From NCBI GenBank assembly GCA_024663395.1, contig JANFAH010000010.1:682001-746000 (forward strand): 64,000 nt of DNA, read 5' to 3'. The notes under the pieces were generated by a model that worked only from the letters and a program-made list of their open reading frames with translations, was not told the origin of the DNA and searched no databases. Numbering within the stretch: the first letter of the stretch is position 1; each line of letters starts with the position of its first letter. The position numbers and the translations under genes were made by a program. Positions 12,407 through 22,902 of this stretch are shown piece by piece. The DNA is from Pisolithus tinctorius (Eukaryota; Basidiomycota; Agaricomycetes; Boletales; Pisolithaceae).

Positions 12407-12418
12407 ATTCAAACTCCG
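12407..12418 (+). repeat. Subterminal inverted motif, left copy
   Basis: ATTCAAACTCCG. The inverted partner is at 14,372-14,383. Similar distances from both ends suggest a protein-binding site within the transposon ends. Confidence 0.55.
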
Positions 12419-12539
12419 CCAAAAAGCGTGCATGCTTATCAACTGAGGGATCTAGCAAGTGATAACAAACTAGATAGCAAAGACAAACATCTACATTCAT
12501 ATGTACTACTACATGCTATTGTAGTGTGAATATGAAGTA

Positions 12540-12600
12540 GATGTATACATGGGGGGCAGGGGGGAGACAAGAATACAGCAAGGGGGGGGGGATGGGGATG
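12540..12600 (+). other. G-rich tract inside the transposon
   Basis: Several runs of four to ten G (GGGGGGCAGGGGGG and later GGGGGGGGGG) downstream of the transposon gene. It could form a G-quadruplex; that is inference only. Confidence 0.4.
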
Positions 12601-12639
12601 CATGCTAAATGATAATCAATATTCTGTCATACACTGTTT

Positions 12640-14337
12640 TCAAAGCAGATAAACATCTTGAGTACCAGACAAAGGGCCTTGATCCTCACTGCCAGCTACA
12701 CCTTTTTGCAAGGCAAGGTTCTGAGCCCGAAGTTCCTCCAACTTGACAGCGAGCTTCATCTTCTCCAACTCTTGAGCCGCCATTGCCTCCTCATGTGCAA
12801 ACAGCTTGCGTTGCATAGTAAGTTGGTGTTTGCGATCGGCCGAAAGAGCAGTGGCCTTCTGTCGAGTCCTCCAGTATCCATACTCGAGCTGGTGACACTT
12901 GACCTCTGACCTATCCTGCTGCGCCTGTTGAAACTGCTTAACAAAAGTTAATGACACAGACGTAAGGTCTGAAGAAAACTTGTCAGTGGTGGTTTCCTGT
13001 GCACGCTTACGAAATGGCTTTGATGACAGCTTGGAGTCGCTGTCATCGGAGAAAGTGGCAATGCTGGGGGGGGAAGACAATGAGAGACGAAGTGCTGAAA
13101 ACATGTTGGACGAAGCGATGTCAGAGTCGGAAGACTTGTCTGTATTTGGAGTGGAAGCTGACCGGTGTTTGAGGAGGGGTCGATCCTGCTCGAGGGACGG
13201 ATGCACTGGCTGGAGTTTTGGACGATGGGATACGAAGGGAGGGGGGTCGTCGTTCAAGCTAATAGAATCCACCCTGTTAAAAGTAGAGGGGGGAGGAGAT
13301 TTGACAGGAGACGATTCAGAAAAATTAAAGGATGGCAGGGGGGCGAGCAAAAACCGCTCAGAATTAGCAGGGAGCGATGACAGCGACAACTGTTCAGAAA
13401 ATGGGGGAGATGCGATGGGTTGGCTGATGGAACAACAGGTGGCGGCAGCTCTCGCTCAGAGAAGAGCAGGGAGGGGGATGGTATGGGATACGATGGTGTC
13501 TCAATGTGTGACAAGGGGGGGTCACCATCAACATGCATCAGTTCAGAATCGTCTGCAAAAAAATTGTCCTCTATTTCACCCTCTTCCAGCTGAGGTGAAT
13601 TCGGTGGGCCTGAAGCAGGATTGACGGAATCTACAGACGGTGGGTTTGGCCGCAGCTTGAAGAGATCAACTGCATGCCTAGCGAAATCCTGCCCACTATC
13701 AGCAGCACTCCAGGTGCTGTTGTAGGCAGGATTTGTGCGCCACCACCCGTGCAACTCACCCCACCAAGGAAACTCCCACTCAATTGTCGCTGATAACGAT
13801 CAGTAAACTAATGTCTTTAGGAATGAAATAATCACATACCGATTATATTTTTTGTGCTGTTGCTGCTTGCGAGATCCTCATAGGTGCACCCAGCACCTGT
13901 CTGTCCAAGTAGTGCATTCTGCTTTCGGTACTTCGTTTTTAAACTGTAATAGTTGAGTGGTAAATTTTTGTTTAAAAGATATGCATGTACACGTCAAGCC
14001 GACTACAGATCGGAGCAGCAAAAACAGCTGGATTGTCTTGAGTGAGGACTCGGAATTTGGGGGACTCATCAACCGAGAAGATCGCTTTCGCGATCTCGAC
14101 ATATATTGTGTTCTTCCCATGTCGCAATTGTTGCTTACTCCTACCTTCCTCTCGAGCATCTTGTGTGGAGTCAGAAAACAGCTTCTTCTGCTCTGCTTCA
14201 TGGGTCCTACACCACTCGATAAGATGATCGGTCCGTGCAGCGTAAGTTTTCTCCCATATAACGCGAGGGACCACTGCTTTTGTCGCTGATCTGGTGGGTT
14301 GTGTTGCCAGGGGAGGAGCAGACAGCTCAGACTCCAT
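12640..14337 (-). CDS. Four-exon transposon gene, possible Myb/SANT-like DNA-binding protein, 517 aa
   Basis: Start ATG at 14,337 in a strong context (GCTGCCATGGAG). Exons 14,337-13,991, 13,943-13,840, 13,789-13,437 and 13,389-12,640; introns of 47, 50 and 47 bp, all GT..AG, joining to one open frame. Intron 3 has a weak donor (GTTGTT); the alternative is a one-base loss in a C-run near 13,408, but the intron restores frame exactly. The N-terminal 150 residues (VIWEKTYAARTDHLIEWCRT, then LFSDSTQDAREEGR, then KYRKQNALLGQTGAGCTYEDL) and exon 3 start EWEFPWWGELHGWWRTNPAYN resemble a large, uncharacterised family I know from mushroom genomes. The middle is Ser/Pro-rich and acidic. The C-terminus (about 400-510) is a charged Gln/Glu/Lys helix, probably a coiled coil. 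It retains many CpG although the host repeat has lost them. Function unknown; DNA binding is inferred. Confidence 0.7.
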
Positions 14338-14453
14338 GGCAGCTATGGACAACGTATTAGACAAGAGCAGTCGGAGTTTGAATACTGATATTCTCAGCCG
14401 AAACTCACCACAAACACCTGACAAACACCTGAGGAATTAGCCAAACCTCTAGC

Positions 14454-14469
14454 AACTTTGAGTGGCCCT
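14454..14469 (-). repeat. Right terminal inverted repeat
   Basis: AACTTTGAGTGGCCCT on the + strand, followed by the target copy AAT (14,470-14,472). 14 of 16 bases match the left repeat; both mismatches lie in one former CpG. Confidence 0.85.
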
Positions 14470-14608
14470 AATGCCCCTAGCACTACTACTGGTGTTTCAC
14501 CCTTCTTCACTAATAAGGGCTACCACTCCAACATCTCAGTGTACCTGGAGCATGATCTCACATCCACATGGGCTCATGACTATGCAGTCAACTTAGGCTC
14601 ACTGCATT
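14470..14608 (+). pseudogene. Integrase segment of the + strand gypsy, right of the DNA transposon
   Basis: APSTTTGVSPFFTNKGYHSNISVYLEHD then TWAHDYAVN, the direct continuation of the integrase interrupted at 12,309. It ends abruptly at about 14,608, where a minus strand gypsy begins. The C-terminal integrase and chromodomain are absent from this copy. Confidence 0.8.
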
Positions 14609-15085
14609 AGAGCCAAGGATGGTTGTGCCAGGAGCCGAAGGCTTGGGGTCAGGGGGTGACATCAGGGGGTCTGGCACTTGTTGTACAGGTGTCTGGAATT
14701 TAATACTGCTCAAGACCCAGTCAATCAACAGATTGTGTTGCATGAGCCAGTTGTATCCTAAGACTGCCTTGCACTTGGAGTCCAGCAGTGTTGCATAGAG
14801 GGTGACCAGGGTTGCATCACCAGAGGAAAACACGAAGACGAGATCTGCTGCCTGGGTGATGACCAAGTTGGATGTGCTGTCAAACAGTTGGAGCTGGACC
14901 AGCAGGACAGAGTAAAGGGGAACAGAGATTTTATTTGCAAATTTTGTATCTATGAAACAGTGTGTAGAGCCAGAGTCAATGAGTACTGGGAATGCTGGTT
15001 CATTGTAGGATGCTAGAGAAATGGTAGGCATAAGACTATTCGGGTTGCAAAGAGCAGACATGTTGAGCTTAGCCTCTGAGAGCAC
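14609..15085 (-). pseudogene. Gypsy protease region, truncated
   Basis: The minus strand reads LNMSALCNPNSLMPTISLAS, then VLIDSGSTHCFIDTKFANK (retropepsin DSG, here intact), then AVLGYNWLMQHNLLIDWVLSSI. The frame starts on the far side of the gag stop at 15,139. It is cut at about 14,609 where it meets the + strand gypsy, so RT and integrase are gone. Confidence 0.8.
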
Positions 15086-15138
15086 ACCACTGGAGTCAAC
15101 ATGGTCCTCAGGGTGTGTGAGGTTCTGAGGACCACCAA

Positions 15139-16512
15139 CTATTTTTTTGCCTCGGTGGAGGCCTCCAGTGTGGCTTCCAGAGCTGCTGTGGCTGCTCTAG
15201 CCTTGGCCACCTGTTTGGGGCATTCCTTGGCTATGTGACCATCCCCTCCGCAGAACATGCAGAGCTTTAGGTCGAAACGTTGCTTTCGCTCAGCAGCTGT
15301 TAACTTTCTGTCCTTGCCAAGTTTGTTGCTGGCTGTCTTGGGCTTTGAAGACCTGGCATTGGTACTGCCAGTCTTCGGTGTAGTGGGGGACTGGGAGGTG
15401 TTGGATGCTGAGGTTTTCCCTTTGTCGGTGTTTGAGTCTCTATTGCTGGTCTTTGACAAGTTCTGGTTGCTGGAAGACCAGTTCTGGCATTGGACCTCCT
15501 CACATTGTTCCCAGTAGTGGGCATCTATGTCCTGAGCTAGACAGCGAAGGTCTTCAAGGGTGCAGGGTTTGCCTACCTGGCTTATCTCATCTTTGATTTG
15601 GTTGGGAAGACCAGCATAGAAGAAGTGGTGGAGAGCCCCATCACCATATCCTCAGACCTGGGTAGCTAGCCTGTTGAACTCAACCATGTATTTGTTGATG
15701 TGGTGGGTTTCTTTCATGGTTAGGTGGTTGAGCTGGTTCTCAGCTTCTGCTACCAGGTCATGGGGACTGAAGGTCAACTGGAGTTTGATGACAAACTTGT
15801 GCCAGCTGTCCATCCACAGGGGTGGGTCCTCAGGTTTGCTGGTGAGAAGAAGGTCTGGCTCAAACCATTTGAGTGCCATTCCCTTGAGGTAGGATTGAGC
15901 GAAGGTTACCTTTTTGCAGTCATTGTGGAAGGTTCAGGGTTTGTTCTGGAAAGTCAACTCACACTGGATGAGAAACTGTCAGAGCTTCTTTGGGTCAGTG
16001 CCATTGGAGGTGTCTGGCTCCTGGACCTTGGCTGATCCTGAGCTTCCTTTGGTGTCTCAGTGGGAAGACTGGGTGAGAGACTGTATGGCCCTGGTGAGAC
16101 TATCTAAAACCCTCATGGTTTGCAGGTTTCCTTCAGTTTCCATGTGTTCACCTTCCTCAGGATTAGGCCCGAAAGGATCATTGTTGTTATCATTGTCATC
16201 ATCACTGGAGTGATGGTCAGAGTCGTCCAGGTCATCTTCACCATCACCTCTGGGGTTGCCAAAGGGAGTGGGAGGCTGACAACTGGCTGGTGTTGGTGTA
16301 CCTCAATTGTTGGAAGCCAGTGTAGTACTGGAACAATGGGCTGAGAATCCTTGGAACTGCTGCATGACCACAGAAGTCCAGCAGTGACTGGCAAGGGAAC
16401 TAAGGGCCAACTGGCAGCAGAGGTCATCTGAGGTTTCAGGTTGAGTTGGTCTCGAGGCAGAGGCAGATTCTAAAGTGTGGTCTGCTTGAGCTTGGGTGCG
16501 GGTTCTGGTCAT
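15139..16512 (-). pseudogene. gag: Gag of the minus strand truncated gypsy
   Basis: Starts MTRTRTQAQADHTLESASAS at 16,512. The core includes MALKWFEPDLLLTSKPEDPPLW (15,879) and KYMVEFNRLATQV, and the zinc knuckle CMFCGGDGHIAKEC lies near the C-terminus. Frames change at least twice. It ends EAKK-stop on seven A (15,142-15,148 on this strand), the same frameshift arrangement as in the other gypsy copies. CpG is partly retained, so it is younger than the + strand copy. Confidence 0.75.
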
Positions 16513-16539
16513 GGGTGGTGAGTGACTTGCACAAGTGGT

Positions 16540-16550
16540 AGTCTGAATAT
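16540..16550 (-). promoter_or_regulatory. Self-priming primer-binding site
   Basis: Sense strand ATATTCAGACT, 2 nt from the LTR, is the exact complement of AGTCTGAATAT inside the LTR (16,749-16,739). Compared with the young element, both partners differ in a way that keeps the pairing. Confidence 0.7.
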
Positions 16551-16552
16551 AC

Positions 16553-17032
16553 TGTTAAGTTCGTGACTAGGTCGGGGGTTGAAGGCTGAAGGCCGAGTGC
16601 CAGGGGCAACAACCCTTGGTCTTAGCTTGTGTGCTAGACCCTTGCACAAGCCAGGTTGAAGTTAGAGAAAGCCGAGGGGGGTCAGGAGTGAAAGCTGAGA
16701 GTTGGGCTTAAGCTGGGAACTTGGGGTGAACTAAGTTGATATTCAGACTGAGGAGCTAAGTACAATCTATGTAGGGTATATATACTGAAGACCAGCAACC
16801 TGAAGGCCAAGGTTACTGGTGAGGGACTAAATAGCTGTGTGAGGAACTAACTAAAGGTTAGACGAGGAGGCAGGGATCGGAGAGCCGAAGACACACACTG
16901 CCTCAGCATAAGTGAGGGCAGTACAAAAGCTAACTAGAAAAGTATAGTAAGGAACAGAGTTTGTTTTGGCATTCAGCATTGACTCAGCATTCTGAACCTA
17001 AGACTGAACCATGGGTTTCCTGGTATATGACA
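16553..17032 (-). repeat. 5' LTR of the minus strand truncated gypsy
   Basis: 480 bp, TGTTAAGTTCG...TATATGACA on the + strand. On the minus strand TATATATA precedes the inferred start AGTCTGAATAT (16,749-16,739). The partner LTR is lost with the rest of the element. Confidence 0.65.
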
Positions 17033-17181
17033 AGATGGCCCAAACCATCTCATGCCTCACCAATGACAATTCTTCTTTCCACCTGTCCTTTCTTGCCCTT
17101 GCTTTGAGCCAATTGATCCTGTAAACTGCCCCACAATTTATTGGTGAGATTTTTTTTAGTATTAATACTCACACACCTCCA

Positions 17182-20100
17182 TTAAACCCCCCTTCTCAGC
17201 ATTAAGTTGACCCTGTTCACCATCCATGCCATTTTACTGGTTCCCTGCCCAAACCAGTTCTCCTCTGTAACATCCTTACTCACTGCCAGGTCCTGGGGCT
17301 GAATAGCCTGATATTTTTGTCCAATCTCTTGATTGGGTTCCAACTGGAGAATGGCCTGCCTTGCCCTTTGATAACTTCTGACCTGCTTGTTTATCTGAGC
17401 CACCACTTTTTGGATGACCTGCTTGGTTCTTGTACCTTCCCTAGTTGATTGTGCACTGCAGAAGTTCTGTCTGTATAACATTGCCTTGTGTCCAAGGTTG
17501 GTTCAGAGCTGGTCTAGACAATCATTAGCTTGCCCAATCCTGAGTTCCATTTCTTCTTTGAGGAGGTCATGAAGGCCAAGCTCCATCAGTTTGGTTGCTC
17601 CAATAGATGAGGGCATCCATATACTCATGAGCTCAGCAGGTGGCTCCTCTCCTTCTTCTGTAGCCTCCCAATCCTCATCATCTTCCCAGTACTCTCCATT
17701 GTCATCAATTTCTTCACCTTGCCCAAGGAATGCTGGATCATCCTGGGGTATAAAGACATCATCCACCTCCAAACCTTTGAGAAATGCCTGGCTGGTGCCA
17801 TGGAATTTGACAATCCTGGCAGAAAGTCTTTTTCTTTTCTGAGACTTTGACTTCTTGTCTGGTAGACATGTGGCTCTGTCTAAGCTCAGATCTTAGCTGG
17901 TCCCTGCAGGTCTGGTTAGCAACCTATTGCTTCTGGAAACCACAGACCATACTGTGCATCCTCTATGCTAATTCCTTCCACAAGCCAAGCCACAGAACCA
18001 TGGCTCCCTGGGGACACAGGTGGATTTTTCATGAGCTTTAACTGCACTTCACCCATGGTAGGGGCTACAGGCCATCAGACATGCCCAGGGTTCTTAGGAA
18101 CATACTGACCTTTTTCCCCTTTCAACAAATAAATGTCTAGGGAATCACCTTGATTTGCTTCTGCCTCAAGAACATCCAACTCCCATTGGGCAAGTTGGCC
18201 AGTGTCTAGAACAGCTGTCAACTGCTCATATGCCTGATTCATTTCTTCTAGGCACTTGTGTGAGGTCTTGTATTTTTTCAACAGTGCAGGAACTGAGATG
18301 TACAGGGTAAATTAACTTCTCTTTGAAGAAAAGGTCTCTCACCCATGTTGACAATTGTTTTCCAGTTAGAATCTCTCATATGGTCATCATACACTTCTTG
18401 TCTGTGGGCCTGAGTCATAGACCTTGCAGTGGGAGAGATCTTATTGAATGGAGCCCACAATGTCTCCAAAATTTCACCATCCAGATGACCAGCACCCTTG
18501 ATAAAGTTGAGGCTATATCTTGGAAAGCAAGAGAGTTTGTGGGCAGCAAGATGAAACTTCCTCACAGCAGGAATGATTTCCAGGGAGGGAGGGAGATGGA
18601 GAGTAGCAGCTGGATTTTACCTGACTCTGGAAGTTAATACTCCACTGGCACCCAACATCATAAATGACAAGGCCTTTGTGATGCTTTCTGAATGATAATC
18701 AAGAGCACTGCAAATGGAGTAATCTGTGTTCATGTACCTGGCACAAAACAAGTTCCAAAGGCTTCCAGTACATCCATCAGTTCCACTCACTTTTCCCCTT
18801 TCTGAAAATCCACGGGGAACAAAGCAACCATGTCAAGCACAGGCTGTGGCACCAATCCCAGTGGACTGGAGATTGGACTTGTTAATATTAGCAGCATTGA
18901 TTGCCCTGTGATTGCTGCAGGTGGATCTCTACCTGTACAGTGGGTCATTTAAACTCCATGACCTTGGGACAACTCACCTCCTTGTTATCCAAAGACTGCT
19001 CAAGATGGGCCTGGTAGGGCTGTTCAGCAACCATGTAACCAGTTCCATCTGATAATGACACATCCAACTCAGGCTTGTTCATTTTCATATGCTGAGCAGT
19101 GAAGTTGCCATCCATGACATATTGCCTCATTATGGTATCACTAAAGGGGGAGGGGGAGTTAGAAATCAAAACCCTACAGATTATCACTCCATACCTGTCA
19201 TATTGGGTTTTCCAATCTGGAGGTAAATTAATACCTGGTTGTGGGCAGGCAGGACAAAAGAGTGCAAGTTCTCCTTGTCTAGGATCTTGTTCTTTATCAT
19301 GACCAAAGCCAAACGATTTCCTATGTTTCAAATCCCTCCACAGTCTGGAAACCCTCATCAGCTCTTGGTACCTGTCCTAATTGAAAATGAATGCATTAAT
19401 AGAACCCCCTAAGAGCAAATAGTGCATGGCACTCAACTGGTATACAGTCAGGAAATGCATTGTTGGTGAACCTCTTCAGCTTCTGATAGAAACTCATAGC
19501 TGAAGTCTTGCACTCCAGGGCATCAATGAGAAAGTGATTAAGAACATCAAAGGTGAAAACAGTTTTGGGCTTTGTTATACTGGCTGGAAAGAGTCTTTCC
19601 CTGAGTAAATCAAGGTGCCAGTCCATTGGATCTGACCCAGGGCAACTGCACCAAGAAATCTCACGAGTGAAAATTCCTTCTGTGTGCACTATGGTCATTT
19701 TTGATCTGAAGGATCTCCTGCTACCAGAGGTTAACATGGAGGCTACAGGATATGACTGCCATTGACCTGTAATTGGGAGGCCCTTCCCCAGAAGTATAGC
19801 CCAACTCCTCTGAGTCTGGATCTTGATTCTGTCTGTTTTGAGGGCAAGGACAACCCCCATGGCCAATGTGCCAAAGGAACCCAAGTTCCATCAAGGAGGT
19901 AACCTGGTAATGAGTAGCATTCCATCTTTGTACCTTGTGGAATGGAAGATTTTGATGCACTTTCACAGCACAAGGACCACACCAGGCATGCACACCAATG
20001 CAGGACATGCATCTGATACTTCCTTCTGCCTTACAGCATTGCTTGCATATCCCCCCCTTAGCCAGCTGCTCTCCCTCGAGAATGACTTTGAGATATTCTG

Positions 20101-20445
20101 CTCTCCAAGGCATTCTCTGATGAAATCATTTTGACTCTAGGGGATAATTTAGCCAACACAGTATCAGGCAAAACTTCCCACCTTGGTAACCCTCCTAGTA
20201 TTTTGGGTATCTTCCTCATCATTCCAGTCCAAGGTAGGCATGTCAAAGGAGTCTGGGACAACATTTTGGGAGCCTATTGTCCTGGAGGTCCTTGGAGTTG
20301 AAGGTTGACTCCGAGATGGGAGGTAGAGGTGTTGGGCATCCACCTCCTTGTAGGTGTCCTTTCCTCTCCAGGTTTTAGTGACTTCAAATTTATACAAACC
20401 TCCTGCAGAGCTTTTGCCAAGGACTTTGGTTCTCTGATGACACAT
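17182..20445 (-). pseudogene. KDZ transposase with CxC2 cysteine cluster, decayed
   Basis: The N-terminal part (20,445-20,164) precedes a CxC2-type cluster (CKQCCKAEGSIRCMSC..WCGPC, then H..LPFHKVQRW, then LMELGFLWHIGHGGCPCP; 20,113-19,830). Next come FTFDVLNHFLIDALECKTSA.SFYQKL.RFTNNAFP, RDLKHRKSFGFGHD, LALFCPACPQPGINLPPDW, DGNFTAQHMKMNKPELDVSLSDGTGYMVAE, KFHLAAHKLSCFPRYSLNFIKGAGHLDGEILETLWAPFNK, and the C-terminal SIWMPSS..., QANDCL, STREGTR and VTEENWFGQG. Order and spacing fit the Kyakuja-Dileera-Zisupton superfamily, but the reading frame is broken many times and CpG is nearly absent. KDZ elements in basidiomycetes are known to travel with TET/JBP dioxygenase genes, and one lies just upstream here. 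Confidence 0.85.
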
Positions 20446-20584
20446 GATTGAGCACAGGAAGAGTCAAAAGCAAGGTTTTCAGCTGTATTGAAAATTTTTC
20501 ATCCCCAAAACAACACCACACAAGTCCAGAACAAGGTTATCAGATGTATTTAAAATATTTGTACCCAAACATTGCCACTAAAAT

Positions 20585-21600
20585 GTATTTTAAGTGTACC
20601 TGACAGCCAACCCAAGAATGTCCTTTTGGGTAGTCCATGCTGGTCTTGTAGCCTTGAGTCAGTCATGTACTTTGTCTTTCATATAATGCACCAATGCAAT
20701 TCTTTCTCCCTTCTCCCACTTTGGCACAGAATGTTGAAGGATTTTTCCTGATAGGAAAATCATGGTGCCTGGGGAATAAGCCAGCTTGGCCCCCAGATCT
20801 GGAATAAGGAATTTAGCATTGTGAGAACCCAGGCTCACTAATAAATCCAGAAGGGTTGGGGCTGATGTGACATCTCAGTGAGAGGGAGTTTCCTGATTGA
20901 CAATAATATCAATGTTGGTATAGACTGATGGCCAATCCAGGGATATCTCATTCTCCACCCTGCCAGCCTTGGCCAACATTGCTTGACCACCAGCCCTGGC
21001 CATATCTGGCAATGAGACCTTTGCTATATTGCTCCAGAAGTGTTCCACATAAGAAATCTTGAGCAGCCATTCCCTATTGGCTTTCTGTTTGAGGGATGTG
21101 CTTTGATAGAATGTATCAACCAACCTCTTTAAATTTGTCAGCCCCTACCATGGAAATCACAGCACCTGGACAAACCTCATGAGCCTGTTGGAATGTGGCA
21201 GGAGACATGGAAATCCTGCCATGTTCATACATGACTTGGTCAACAGGCTGATATTTATGGCCATATCATTTGTTAAGCTTGCTGTTGTCTTTTGGCTTGT
21301 TCTTGGGCTCAGTCTGAAGATTGTCTTTTATGGAAAGGAGAAGGGAATTGAGAAGTTCCTATGATATAAAAGCTGTAGTGAAGGGTTGTCAGAGAATGAA
21401 AACACTCACTATTTTTGCATCTGGGATGATACCAGGCAGATACCATACTATCACCCTGCCATGCACATCCAGAACTGTGGCAGGAGCATTGATATACCCA
21501 ATTTTTGGGTTTTCAAAATGGATGGTCCTGTCCTTGGCATGCACCAATGGTTCAGAAAACCTGTCTGCATCCCAATCCAACACATCTATTAAGGGTCAGA
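20585..21600 (-). pseudogene. TET/JBP-like 2-oxoglutarate dioxygenase relic
   Basis: Segments in order: INAPATVLDVHGRVIVWYLPGI (about 21,490), then WPSVYTNIDIIVNQETPSH, stop, D (20,930-20,875), then LGSHNAKFLIPDLGAKLAYSPGTMIFLSGKILQHSVPKW and IALVHYMKDKVHD (about 20,840-20,660). ETPxHRD is the usual iron-binding HxD stretch of this fungal family; here TGA stands where CGA (Arg) would be, a CpG transition. PGT..LSGKILQH supplies the distal His. The fold would oxidise 5-methylcytosine or related bases. Same strand as, and upstream of, the KDZ gene. Assignment rests on remembered family motifs; the gene is dead. Confidence 0.65.
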
Positions 21601-21993
21601 CTTGGATCACTTGCAATCTTTGTGGAACATCACCTACAGGGATTGAGGATGGCATGTGTAATGACTGCAGATGCCAGCCTAACTTCCAAAGATGTAATAG
21701 CATCTGAAGTTAGACCAGATTCCCCTTGCAATGTTGCCCTGACTTGGGTTAACTCAGCCAAGGATTGAAGTCCATTATCCAACTAAATACATAGCAAGTG
21801 TAGCATCACTACTTATGGCTTACCTTGGCTTCCTGAGCTGGTGATTTGAGAAAATAGAGCTGGAAGAGATCATAGGGGCTGTCCCAAAGGCAGCCTTCAG
21901 CATTCCAACCACCATTGTATGCAGGGAATCATCCATGATGATGTGGGGGGTGCTGGAAAGATCAAAGGAAAATTTTTCAACTGTGAGCAAAAT

Positions 21994-22707
21994 TGTCAAG
22001 TCCGGGCCTACTCCGACCAACTCCGACGCTTAATAAGGTCTAGAGGAGGGTCCGGAAGCAAGTCCGACACACAGGAACAGAACTCCGACTAGCGGAGTGT
22101 CGGCAGGAACAAAGTCCGCCGAGACGAAGGCGGAGCGGAGTGAGGGCGTCGGGTTTAGCTCGTGCGCTACCCCCTTGCACGATCTCAGCCCTCGTATTTC
22201 AGAGGGAGAGTATAGACAGAGAGTCGGAGATAACTCCGACAGACAGAAGACGGAATCAGAGGGAGTAGGAACTAAGTTGATATTCGTACTGAGGAACAGC
22301 GGAGTACAGTACATGTCTTTATACTGCTACGGAGGTACAGTAACCGGAATCGGAACTGACATACGGAGACTCATAAGTTTTCAAGTAAAATTTCCTGGAC
22401 GACGAATGAAGGGTAGACGGAGGACATACGAACGGGTAACACAGAACATCCAGAAAAGGAAGCAGTCCAGGCGCTGGACCATGCAGTGAGCGCGCTGCGG
22501 AGTACCTGACTGCGAAGGTAGTCACATGACCCCTCAGAGAACGGACCGCTCGGTCCGGCAGGAGGGCAACACAAGTCCGACAGCAGTCAGAGCGGAGATG
22601 GTTTGTAACCAACAGAAGTTGGGCGGAGTTGGTGCGGAGTGAGTGAATGACCGGCGGAGTGGAGCGCGGAGTGAGTATGGGCTTAGTGTGAACGCACGGT
22701 TATGACA
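21994..22707 (-). repeat. 3' LTR of the young gypsy
   Basis: 714 bp, nearly identical to 29,301-30,014. The 130-codon + strand frame inside it recurs in the other LTR and is not considered a gene. Confidence 0.95.
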
Positions 22708-22720
22708 GTGCCCCCCCCTT
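22708..22720 (-). promoter_or_regulatory. Polypurine tract
   Basis: Sense AAGGGGGGGGCAC directly before the 3' LTR; the usual primer for plus-strand DNA synthesis. Confidence 0.7.
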
Positions 22721-22902
22721 AGGGCCTGAACCCCTGAAGGCCGCATGTACGGAACGAGATCAACACGAGTTGATCATTTGAAATTATTTTGATGCCTCGA
22801 GGATAATGGGTTTAGCCACGGTGGAGCTCCGTCGGAGTTCGAAGTACCGCTTAAAAACACGTGTTAGGGTACCGAACCCTCGTACCTTCCTCCCTCATCA
22901 CC

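Larger units (their letters stand above)
12310..14469 (-). mobile_element. 2,160 bp DNA transposon nested in gypsy integrase
   Basis: Terminal inverted repeats AGGGCTGCTCAAAGTT (left) and, reading inward from the right, AGGGCCACTCAAAGTT. They differ only at one dinucleotide, TG versus CA, both derivable from CG, so the original was a perfect 16 bp repeat. The target duplication is AAT on each side; removing the element and one AAT rejoins TYNN and APSTTTGVSPFF of integrase without a gap. Inverted subterminal motifs ATTCAAACTCCG lie 97 bp and 86 bp from the ends. It carries one spliced gene on the minus strand. A 3 bp duplication and a Myb/SANT-like accessory gene would suit a PIF/Harbinger-type element, but no DDE transposase is present, so it may be mobilised in trans. 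Confidence 0.85.

Noticed and set aside
13400..13412. Frameshift killing the transposon gene in a C-run
   Set aside because: A 47 bp GT..AG intron (13,436-13,390) joins the frames exactly and equals the size of the other introns; the weak donor keeps some doubt.
22097..22489. 130-codon frame in the LTR, repeated at 29,404-29,796
   Set aside because: It lies within both LTRs, crosses the inferred promoter region and is antisense to the element; duplicated only because the LTRs are.
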